A DNA stretch of 15,338 nt, taken from JBHEMK01 sp046262635. GTDB lineage: Bacteria > Actinomycetota > Thermoleophilia > Gaiellales > Gaiellaceae. This document shows, in pieces, positions 5,720 through 12,201 of this stretch (within the stretch, counting starts at the first letter, position 1; each line of letters begins with the position of its first letter). The stretch is from positions 1 through 15,338 of the forward strand of contig JBHEMK010000001.1 in the NCBI GenBank assembly GCA_046262635.1, read 5' to 3'. The notes under the pieces were generated by a model. The model was not told where the DNA came from, searched no databases, and worked only from the letters and a program-made list of their open reading frames with translations. Both the position numbers and the translations under genes were made by a program.

Positions 5720-6723
5720 TGCGGGTGCTCGTGACCGGCGGCGCCGGATTCATCGGGTCTCACTTGATCAGGTGGCTGCGACGGGCCGGCGATGAAGTTG
5801 TCGTCCTCGACAAGCTCACCTACTCCGGCAACCCGGCGAACCTCGTGGGCTGCGACGTCGAGTTCCACGAAGGAGACATTGCGATCGCCGAGCAGGTCAG
5901 GGCTGCCGCCCGCGGCTGCGACGCGATCGTCAACCTCGCCGCCGAGACCCACGTCGATCGCTCCATCCTCGGCGCGACGGACTTCGGCCGTACGGAGTTC
6001 TTCGGCACCCAGGTGCTGCTCGAGGAGGTGCGCCGGACGGGCGCACGTTTGATCCAGGTCTCGACCGACGAGGTCTACGGCGACCTCGAGGCCGGCGGCT
6101 CATCGCGCGAGGACGATCCGGTGCGACCCTCGAGCCCGTACAGCGTGGCCAAGGCGGCAGGCGACCTCCACATCCCCGCCTATGTCCGCACCTTCGGCGT
6201 CAACGCGTCGATCACCCGAGGCTCGAACACCTATGGCCCGAGGCAGTATCCAGAGAAGTTCATCCCGCTGTTCGTGACGAACGCCCTCGACGGCCAGCCG
6301 CTGCCGCTCTACGGCGACGGCCGCCAGGTGCGCGACTGGCTCCATGTCGATGATCACTGCGCCGGGATCGAGCTGGTGCTGCGCGAGGGCGCGCCGGGCG
6401 AGGCATACAACATCGGCGGCGGCGATGAGCGCGAGAACCTCGAGCTCGCCGGCCGGATCATCGAGCTGACCGGCGCCGACGCCTCCCTCCTGCGGCGCGT
6501 CGACGACCGGCCGGGTCACGACCGCCGCTATTCACTCGACACCGCGAAGCTGCGGTCGCTCGGGTGGCAACCGGAGCGGAGCCTCGAGGATGGCCTGCGC
6601 GAGACCGTCGACTGGTACCGCGACTGCCGGGCCTGGTGGGAGCCGATCAAATCCGGGGAGTACCGCGAGTACTACGAGCGGCAGTACGCGGACCGGCTGG
6701 TGCGCGCCTCACCCACCCGCTAG
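5719..6723 (+). CDS. rmlB: dTDP-glucose 4,6-dehydratase
   Basis: 334 residues, short-chain dehydrogenase fold. It converts dTDP-glucose to dTDP-4-keto-6-deoxyglucose, the second step toward dTDP-rhamnose and other deoxysugars for the cell envelope. NAD-binding G-G-A-G-F-I-G (7-13) is followed by D-K-L-T-Y-S-G-N (31-38), typical of RmlB. The catalytic S-T-D-E-V-Y-G (115-121) has the Thr-Asp-Glu trio that marks a dehydratase rather than a 4-epimerase, and Y141-x3-K145 completes the site. R-D-W-L-H-V-D-D-H-C (205-214) is also RmlB-like. The start overlaps the previous gene's stop by one base. RmlA, C and D are not in the window. Its TAG stop shares a CTAG with the stop of the convergent kinase gene. 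Assignment to RmlB is firm by motif; related dehydratases for other sugars cannot be fully excluded. Confidence 0.9.
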   Translation: MRVLVTGGAGFIGSHLIRWLRRAGDEVVVLDKLTYSGNPANLVGCDVEFHEGDIAIAEQVRAAARGCDAIVNLAAETHVDRSILGATDFGRTEFFGTQVLLEEVRRTGARLIQVSTDEVYGDLEAGGSSREDDPVRPSSPYSVAKAAGDLHIPAYVRTFGVNASITRGSNTYGPRQYPEKFIPLFVTNALDGQPLPLYGDGRQVRDWLHVDDHCAGIELVLREGAPGEAYNIGGGDERENLELAGRIIELTGADASLLRRVDDRPGHDRRYSLDTAKLRSLGWQPERSLEDGLRETVDWYRDCRAWWEPIKSGEYREYYERQYADRLVRASPTR

Positions 6724-8216
6724 CCGCCGTTGCCGCAGCGGCGTGCGCGCTTGAGCGCGTCCTTCGGCTCGGGGCGGCTCGGCTCGAGCTGCTTTGCGCG
6801 CTCGAGATATTGCGCGGCCTCGTCGCACCGGCCGAGCTGCAGCAGCGTGTAGCCGAGATTGTAGTTCGCGTAGCCCTCGTAGGGATCAGACGGACCGGCG
6901 CCCTCGAGCCCCTGGACTGCCTGCTGCAACGCCGGCAGTGCGCCCTGAAAGTCTCCCTGCCGCATCAGCGAGTAGCCGTGGTCATTCAGGGAGTGGGCAT
7001 CGCGGCCCGAGGGAGCGGGCGCCGTCGCCGCCGGGGTCGTCGGCGCGGTTGCAGGTGCAACCGTGGTCGCCTGGGCCGTGGTCGCCGCCTGCGCTGTCGT
7101 CGCCCGCGCCGTCGTCGCCTGCGCCGTCGTTTGATGGTTCGTCGTTCGGTGATTCGTCGTCCTGACCGTCTGGCCTTGCACGCGGTGCGTCGAGCCGCCC
7201 TTGCCCAACACGGCGCCGAGGACACCGCCGGCGATTGCGGCGAATGCCAGCAGTGCGATCACCGGCCACAGCCATGGATTGCGGCGGCCGACCCGGGACG
7301 GGATGGGCCGGGGTGGGTGCGACCGGGGCGGAATCGTTGCCGCGGTGGCCGCGGTCGCCGGCGGCGGGACGATCCCGGTGCTCCCGGCCGCGTCGTCGAA
7401 TGCGGCGCGGAGATAGGCGACGAACTCCCCGCAGCTCCCGTACCGCGCTGCCGGGTCCTTGGCGAGCGCACGCCCGAACACCGGGTCAAGTTCGCAGGGC
7501 AGCCCGGCGTTCCGCTCGCACACCGACGGAACCGGCTGGTGGACGTGCGCTGTCGCCTCGGCCGTCATCGTCTCCGCCTGGAAGGGCCGCTTGCCGGTCA
7601 GAAGCTCGAAGGCGACGACGCCCAGGGCGTACTGGTCACTCGCCGCCGTGGCGCGCTCCCCTTTCGCCTGCTCCGGCGAGAGGTAGCCAGCGGTGCCCAG
7701 AATCGTCCCGGTCTGCGTGAGCGAGTCCATTCCAGCCGCGCTCGCGATCCCGAAATCGGCGACGTGGACGTTGCCCTCCCGGTCGAGCAGGAGGTTCGCC
7801 GGCTTGACGTCCCGGTGGACGACGCCCTCGGCGTGGGCTGCGTCGAGCGCCCGCGCCGCCTGCTCGATCCAGTCGAGCGCCCGGGCCGTCGGCAGCAGGC
7901 CCCCGGCCCGGAGGCGAGCCTCGAGCGAGCCGCCGCTCAGGTACTCCATCACGATGAAGGGTCGGTCGTTCCATTCCCCGACGTCGAAGATCGTGATCGT
8001 GTTGGGCGCGCCGGAAAGGCGGGCGGCCGCCAGCGCCTCGCGTGTGAAACGCTCGCGGATCGAGTCGTTCTTGGCGTACCGCTGCGAGAGCACCTTGATC
8101 GCGACCGCCCGGCCGAGGCTCGTGTCCGTGGCGCGGTAGATCTCGCCCATGGCGCCGTACCCGACTCGCTGGGGCCCCTTGTACCGGGGCGGAAAGATCT
8201 GGGCCTCGACCGACAT
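6720..8216 (-). CDS. PknB-type membrane Ser/Thr protein kinase with C-terminal TPR domain
   Basis: 498 residues. The kinase domain (about 12-270) has a glycine loop G-Y-G-A-M-G (19-24), V-A-I-K with Lys41, the alpha-C Glu60, H-R-D-V-K-P-A-N with catalytic Asp136, D-F-G (Asp154) and L-S-P-E-Q in place of APE. It should be active. A proline-rich segment leads to one membrane helix (about 315-337, after R-R-N-P-W-L-W), then a Thr/Ala/Gln linker of pentad repeats (about 353-383), then a C-terminal region (about 405-495) with two or so TPR units, e.g. Y-A-N-Y-N-L-G-Y-T-L-L-Q-L-G. The TPR part should lie outside the membrane, where PknB usually has PASTA domains. ATG 8216 has a weak GTGAG upstream. 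It is divergent from the SpoIID gene, which may hint at an envelope role. Confidence 0.92.
   Translation of the reverse strand: MSVEAQIFPPRYKGPQRVGYGAMGEIYRATDTSLGRAVAIKVLSQRYAKNDSIRERFTREALAAARLSGAPNTITIFDVGEWNDRPFIVMEYLSGGSLEARLRAGGLLPTARALDWIEQAARALDAAHAEGVVHRDVKPANLLLDREGNVHVADFGIASAAGMDSLTQTGTILGTAGYLSPEQAKGERATAASDQYALGVVAFELLTGKRPFQAETMTAEATAHVHQPVPSVCERNAGLPCELDPVFGRALAKDPAARYGSCGEFVAYLRAAFDDAAGSTGIVPPPATAATAATIPPRSHPPRPIPSRVGRRNPWLWPVIALLAFAAIAGGVLGAVLGKGGSTHRVQGQTVRTTNHRTTNHQTTAQATTARATTAQAATTAQATTVAPATAPTTPAATAPAPSGRDAHSLNDHGYSLMRQGDFQGALPALQQAVQGLEGAGPSDPYEGYANYNLGYTLLQLGRCDEAAQYLERAKQLEPSRPEPKDALKRARRCGNGG
7068..7160 (-). repeat. degenerate 15-bp tandem repeat coding a Thr-rich linker
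   Basis: About six units of roughly 15 bp inside the Ser/Thr kinase gene code for T-T-N-H-R, T-T-N-H-Q, T-T-A-Q-A, T-T-A-R-A, T-T-A-Q-A(A) and T-T-A-Q-A. It forms the stalk between membrane helix and TPR domain. Its length probably varies between strains through slippage. Thr-rich stalks are often glycosylated in actinobacteria, which is inference. Confidence 0.75.
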
Positions 8217-8340
8217 CAGCTCACACCCATTCCCGGTGAGGATGAAATGAAGCTTCCGTAAGGACGGCAGCAGACGTGGAATCCTCTGCTAGCCTCGAAT
8301 CTCTCTCGGCGCGTGGGTCCCGCAGCCTCGAGGGTCGCAA
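8217..8340. promoter_or_regulatory. divergent promoter region between the kinase and the SpoIID/subtilase operon
   Basis: 124 bp separating two divergent starts. On the + strand TGC-TAGCCT (8287-8295) is an extended -10-like match, without a clear -35. GAGGG at 8330-8334, 6 nt before the TTG start, is a good Shine-Dalgarno and fixes the start of the SpoIID gene. No clear minus-strand promoter is seen. Confidence 0.4.
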
Positions 8341-9993
8341 TTGATCGCCCGTCGCCCGATCGTCCTTGCCGTTTCCTTCCTGCTCCTTGCGGCGGGAGCA
8401 GCGTCCGCGGCTGGAACGCGCCAGGCGTGCAGCGCTGCGTGCACCGCGGCCGCCCCCGGCTCCGGGCCCCTATTCGTCGTCACCGGTCACGGCTGGGGGC
8501 ACGGCGTCGGGCTGAGCCAGTACGGCGCCTACGGCTACGCGCGGCACGGCTGGACGTACGATCAGATCGTCCTGCACTACTACCCGGGCACGTCGCTCGG
8601 GCCTGCGCCCCTCAGCCGCGTGCGCGTACTGCTCGCCGACGCCAGGCCGAAGCTGAGCGTCTCGTCGGCGTCAGACTTCAAGGTCAGGGACGGCTCCGGA
8701 CGGGTGACACCGCTGCCCGCCGGCCCGTACTCGTTCGGTCCAAGACTCAAGCTCAAGATCGGCGCCGCTGCACCCGCGGCCCTGCAGCCCCCGCTCACGT
8801 TCCTCGCAGGCGCCGCTCCCTTTGAGCTCGGGGGCCGCTCGTACCGCGGCTCCCTCCTCGTCGACGTCGTCGACGGGAAGCTCCGGGCGATCGACGAAGT
8901 CGGCCTCGAGCAGTACCTCTACGGCGTCGTCCCGTCGGAGATGCCGTCGAGCTGGGCGCCCGAGGCGCTGAAGGCGCAGGCGGTGGTCGCGCGATCGTAC
9001 GCGCTTGCGACGCGACGGATCGCCGCGCCGTTCGACCTCTATGCGGACACGCGCAGCCAGGTGTATCTCGGGATCGAGCATGAGCGACCGTCTACGAATG
9101 CGGCCGTCGGCGCAACCGCCGGCGAGGTCGTGCTCTACGGCGGCCAGGTGGCCCGAACGTACTTCTACTCGACCTCCGGCGGGCGCACAGCGAACGGCGC
9201 GGACGTCTGGGGAACGGCAACGCCCTATCTCGTCTCGGTCCCCGATCCGTACGACGCGATCTCGCCGTACCACGACTGGGGCCCCGTCGTGTTCACCGGC
9301 GCGAAGCTCGCGAAGACATTCCACGTGCCGGGGCAGGTCACCGACGTGCGGACGCTGCTCAACGCCTCGGGCCGCGTCACGACCGTGTCGCTGCTCGGAA
9401 CGCCGAGCGAGGACGACCTCCCCGCGGCCAGGGTGCGCGCGGCGCTGAAGCTCCGTTCGACGTGGTTCGACGTCGGTGTGCTCTCGCTCTTCCGCCCGAG
9501 TCCCGCACCGCCCGTCGAGTTCGGGTCGGTCGTCCAGTTGAGCGGCCTCGCGCGCGGCATTGCGCAAATTGCGCTCGAGCAGCGGCCGGCGGGAGCCGGG
9601 TGGCAGCCCGTCGGCCCGGTGTCGGCGGGCGCGGACGGAACCGTCGCACTCTCTGCCAGACCGTCCGTGACGACGGACTACCGCCTCTCGACCCCGAGCG
9701 TCGCCACGGCGGCGGTCCACGTGACCGTCGCTCCCCGGCTCCGATTCTCCGGCCAGAAGACACCGAACGAGCTCCGAGGCCTCGTGCGGCCCGTCCTTGC
9801 CGGCGCGCCGCTCGAGATCCAGCGCCAGAATGCGACGGGCACCTGGACAACCGTCGCGAAGACGAACGTCGACGCGAACGGCAACTTCGACACGGCACTC
9901 CAGCTCAGCTCCGGCGTCTACCGGGCCCGCGTCGCCGCCACGAGGGGCCTCGCAGCGGGCACGACCCCGACGCTGCGCGTGGTCGCCGGATGA
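8341..9993 (+). CDS. secreted SpoIID/LytB-domain protein with C-terminal beta-sandwich repeats
   Basis: 550 residues from TTG 8341 (Shine-Dalgarno GAGGG 6 nt upstream). Residues 1-23 form a Sec signal peptide ending in A-A-S-A. A module G-H-G-W-G-H-G-V-G-L-S-Q-Y-G-A-Y-G (49-65) with Y-Y-P-G-T (80-84) follows. The SpoIID core has L-E-Q-Y-L-Y-G-V-V-P-S-E-M-P-S-S-W (189-205), with Glu200 at the catalytic position of SpoIID lytic transglycosylases, then A-L-K-A-Q-A-V-V-A-R-S-Y (209-220) and S-T-S-G-G-R-T (277-283). Residues about 385-550 look like two Ig-like or beta-sandwich repeats. SpoIID cleaves peptidoglycan stripped of stem peptides during sporulation; in non-sporulating actinobacteria the role is unclear, and some members bind rather than cut. 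It overlaps the next gene by ATGA. Confidence 0.88.
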   Translation: MIARRPIVLAVSFLLLAAGAASAAGTRQACSAACTAAAPGSGPLFVVTGHGWGHGVGLSQYGAYGYARHGWTYDQIVLHYYPGTSLGPAPLSRVRVLLADARPKLSVSSASDFKVRDGSGRVTPLPAGPYSFGPRLKLKIGAAAPAALQPPLTFLAGAAPFELGGRSYRGSLLVDVVDGKLRAIDEVGLEQYLYGVVPSEMPSSWAPEALKAQAVVARSYALATRRIAAPFDLYADTRSQVYLGIEHERPSTNAAVGATAGEVVLYGGQVARTYFYSTSGGRTANGADVWGTATPYLVSVPDPYDAISPYHDWGPVVFTGAKLAKTFHVPGQVTDVRTLLNASGRVTTVSLLGTPSEDDLPAARVRAALKLRSTWFDVGVLSLFRPSPAPPVEFGSVVQLSGLARGIAQIALEQRPAGAGWQPVGPVSAGADGTVALSARPSVTTDYRLSTPSVATAAVHVTVAPRLRFSGQKTPNELRGLVRPVLAGAPLEIQRQNATGTWTTVAKTNVDANGNFDTALQLSSGVYRARVAATRGLAAGTTPTLRVVAG

Positions 9994-11435
9994 CGCGGCT
10001 CGCCGCGGTCCTGGTCGTCACGGCGCTCGTCGCGGCGGCCCCGGCCGCCGCGTTCATCCCCAACGATCCTCTGGCAGCCAAGCAATGGTACCTCGTCCAG
10101 GACCACGCCTTCGACACGTGGGCCGATCCGCCACCGCCGACGCTCTTCCAGCCGGTCAAGGTGGCGATCGTCGACTCCGGCATCGATGCCGGTCATCCCG
10201 ATTTTGCCGGCAAGATTCTGACGGGCCGCAGCTTTGTCGGCGGCGACTGGCGCACCGACCAGCAGGGTCACGGGACGTTCGTGGCCGGCGAGATCGCGGC
10301 CGCGCTCGACGGCCAGGGCATCGTGGGTCTGGCCTACCCGGCGGCTCAGCTCGTGATCGCGAAGGTCGTCCGCCGCGACGGCACCATCCCACTCAGGGCA
10401 GAGGCGGCGGCGATCCGCTGGGCGGCGGACGCGGGCGCCCGGGTGATCAATCTCAGCCTCGGGGGGGTGCGCGACCCGCGCTCGCCCGAGCGTGACACCT
10501 TCTCCCGCCTCGAGTCGGATGCGGTGGCCTACGCCTACCAGAAGGGCGCGGTGCTCGTCGCCGCGGTCGGCAACGGCGACGAGGCGCCCGTGACGCCGTG
10601 GCCTTTCGCGAGCTACCCGGCTGCGCTGCCGCACGTGATCGGCGTCAGCGCCTTCGGCCGCAACGGCTCCGTGCCGGCGTTCTCGAACCGCGACCGGATC
10701 TACGACGATATCGCCGCGCCCGGCCAGGAGATGTTCTCGACGTTCCCGCGGGACCTGACCGCCTTGCGGCCGACGTGCCCGGACCAGGGCTACTCCGACT
10801 GCGGCCCCGACGACTACCGCCACCCGGAGGGGACCTCGTTCGCAGCGCCCCAGGTCTCAGCCGCGGCGGCGCTGCTGCTCAGCCTCGCTCCGGCGCTCCG
10901 CCCCGATCAGGTCGGCGCCCTGCTCGAGCACACAGCCGACGACGCCAACGCCTCGAACGGCTGCGCAGCCTGCCCGCTGCTTCGTGACGGCTACACCGGC
11001 TGGGGCAGGCTCGATGTCGCCAAGGCGATCGGCTCCCTCGGCGGTCTGCTGCCCGCAGCGGACCGGTACGAGTCGAACGACGACGCGGGGCTTTACGCTC
11101 ACACCGTGTACGGCCGCGCGGGTCGGCTCGAGGCGACGGTCGACTACTACGACGACCAGATCGACGTCTACCGGGTGCACCTCGAGAAGAGGCAGCGGAT
11201 CACGGCGAACCTGGCTGGCCCGGGCGGCTCGAACGTCGAACTCGTCCTCTGGAAGCCGGGAACCCAGCAGGTCAACGACCTGCGCTCCCAGCGCCTGCGC
11301 GCCGCCCAGTCGGTGCGGCCGGGTGCTCGCGAGCAGGTCGCCTACCGCGCCCGCGTGGCCGGCTGGTACTTCCTCGAGGCGAAGATCACCTCTCCGGGCT
11401 ACGGCCCGTACACCCTGACCTTCTCGAAGAGCTAA
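9990..11435 (+). CDS. secreted subtilisin-like (S8) serine protease with C-terminal PPC-like domain
   Basis: 481 residues from ATG 9990, inside the ATGA overlap with the SpoIID gene. Residues 1-21 are a Sec signal peptide. The catalytic triad is complete: Asp62 in V-A-I-V-D-S-G-I-D, His94 in G-H-G-T-F-V-A-G, Ser283 in G-T-S-F-A-A-P, with oxyanion Asn195 in A-A-V-G-N-G. There is almost no propeptide: the mature domain starts soon after the signal peptide (I-P-N-D-P at 23-27 is the usual S8 N-terminal motif). Cysteines near 263/271 may form a disulfide, and C-A-A-C lies near 325-330. Residues about 355-481, from R-Y-E-S-N-D-D, look like a pre-peptidase C-terminal (PPC) beta domain. Co-translation with the SpoIID protein suggests joint work in the cell wall. 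Its TAA overlaps the stop of the convergent acyltransferase gene. Confidence 0.93.
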   Translation: MTRLAAVLVVTALVAAAPAAAFIPNDPLAAKQWYLVQDHAFDTWADPPPPTLFQPVKVAIVDSGIDAGHPDFAGKILTGRSFVGGDWRTDQQGHGTFVAGEIAAALDGQGIVGLAYPAAQLVIAKVVRRDGTIPLRAEAAAIRWAADAGARVINLSLGGVRDPRSPERDTFSRLESDAVAYAYQKGAVLVAAVGNGDEAPVTPWPFASYPAALPHVIGVSAFGRNGSVPAFSNRDRIYDDIAAPGQEMFSTFPRDLTALRPTCPDQGYSDCGPDDYRHPEGTSFAAPQVSAAAALLLSLAPALRPDQVGALLEHTADDANASNGCAACPLLRDGYTGWGRLDVAKAIGSLGGLLPAADRYESNDDAGLYAHTVYGRAGRLEATVDYYDDQIDVYRVHLEKRQRITANLAGPGGSNVELVLWKPGTQQVNDLRSQRLRAAQSVRPGAREQVAYRARVAGWYFLEAKITSPGYGPYTLTFSKS

Positions 11436-12082
11436 GAGCTCTCGAGCAGCTCCTCTGTGGGGACGTCCCGCAGGACTCGCGCTGGACTGCCGACGACGAG
11501 CGTGCGCGGCGGCACGTCCCTCGTGACGACGGCGCCGGCCCCGACGAACGCCTCCTCGCCGATCTCGACGCCGGGGCAGAGAACCGCGCCGCCGCCGATC
11601 CGGGCCCCCCGCCGGATCGTCGGCCCCTTGATCCGGCCGTGCCGCAGCTCGGTGCGGCCCATCAGGTTGTCGTTGGTCGTGACGACGCACGGCGCGACGA
11701 AGACGTCGTCCTCGAGCGCGCAGTAGGCCGTGATGTACGCCTCCGCCTGGATCCTTGCCCGCGCGCCGATCGTTGTGTCGTTCTCGACGAGCGAACCTCG
11801 GCCGATCACGACGTCGTCGCCGACCGTGACGCGCTCGCGGACGCAGGACTGGTCGCCGAGGATCACACGCGCGCCGATCGTCGTGCCGGCGAAGACGATC
11901 GCACCGGTCGAGACGATCGTCCCGGGCCCGAGCTGGGTCGGCCGCAGCTGTTCGCGCACCGCGGTGGAGCGCGGCGAGAGTGAAGGCTGCTTGCCGACGA
12001 CGGCGTTCTCGAGGACTTTGACGCCTTCCCCAAGCACCGTGCCGGGGTAGACGATCGCGCTCGCGTGCACCTCCGCACTCAC
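11432..12082 (-). CDS. left-handed beta-helix (hexapeptide) acyltransferase, WbpD-like role suggested by context
   Basis: 216 residues from GTG 12082 to TAG 11432-11434. Hexapeptide repeats of the [LIV]-G-x4 type cover most of the protein, ending in V-G-A-G-A-V-V-T-R-D-V-P-P-R-T-L-V-V-G-S-P-A-R-V (about 186-209), the usual end of sugar O/N-acetyltransferases that use acetyl-CoA. A loop with T-T-N-D-N interrupts the helix near the active site. An early segment, V-V-G-K-Q-P-S-L-S-P-R-S-T-A, is inserted between coils and is not in classical WbpD, so this is a longer subfamily. In this operon it would acetylate the 3-amino group of a UDP-diaminouronate, but the substrate is inferred from neighbours only. 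GTG overlaps the TGA of the Gfo/Idh/MocA tail as GTGA; with that gene cut early, ribosome coupling to this start should be disturbed. Confidence 0.82.
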   Translation of the reverse strand: MSAEVHASAIVYPGTVLGEGVKVLENAVVGKQPSLSPRSTAVREQLRPTQLGPGTIVSTGAIVFAGTTIGARVILGDQSCVRERVTVGDDVVIGRGSLVENDTTIGARARIQAEAYITAYCALEDDVFVAPCVVTTNDNLMGRTELRHGRIKGPTIRRGARIGGGAVLCPGVEIGEEAFVGAGAVVTRDVPPRTLVVGSPARVLRDVPTEELLESS

Positions 12083-12201
12083 GCGCGAGCTTTCTCGAGC
12101 GTTAGCTGCAGCGCTTCGAGTGCGCGCACGACGGCAAGCCCGTCCCGCGCCTCTTTGTGGTCGCCCGGCCCCCGCTCGACGAGGTCGAGGAAGTGCGTGC
12201 A
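12079..12201 (-). pseudogene. orphaned C-terminal tail of the Gfo/Idh/MocA dehydrogenase, beyond an in-frame amber codon
   Basis: Directly after the TAG at 12204-12202, the same frame continues for 40 codons to TGA 12079-12081. It reads C-T-H-F-L-D-L-V-E-R, then R-D-G-L-A-V-V-R-A-L-E-A-L-Q. That is the normal final helix region of WlbA/WbpB-type dehydrogenases (compare the family pattern E-C-x-H-F-L-x-C-V ... D-G-L-x-V-V-R-V-L-E-A). The TGA overlaps the next gene's GTG by four bases, exactly like the other junction in this operon. This shows that the ancestral stop was here and that the tail was coding until recently. Confidence 0.8.

Noticed and set aside
5719..6723. rmlB as UDP-glucose 4-epimerase (GalE)
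   Set aside because: The Thr-Asp-Glu trio (116-118), the L-T-Y-S-G-N stretch and R-D-W-L-H-V-D-D-H-C fit the dehydratase; GalE has Ser-x-x in place of the Asp-Glu pair.
7068..7160. Tandem 15-bp repeat as a CRISPR-like or mobile repeat
   Set aside because: Units are contiguous, degenerate and in frame, coding a plausible Thr-rich stalk within the kinase.
6564..8261. 565-codon plus-strand open frame opposite the Ser/Thr kinase
   Set aside because: Begins inside rmlB in another frame and mirrors the kinase gene; low-complexity Arg/Gly stretches come from the Thr/Ala repeat region.
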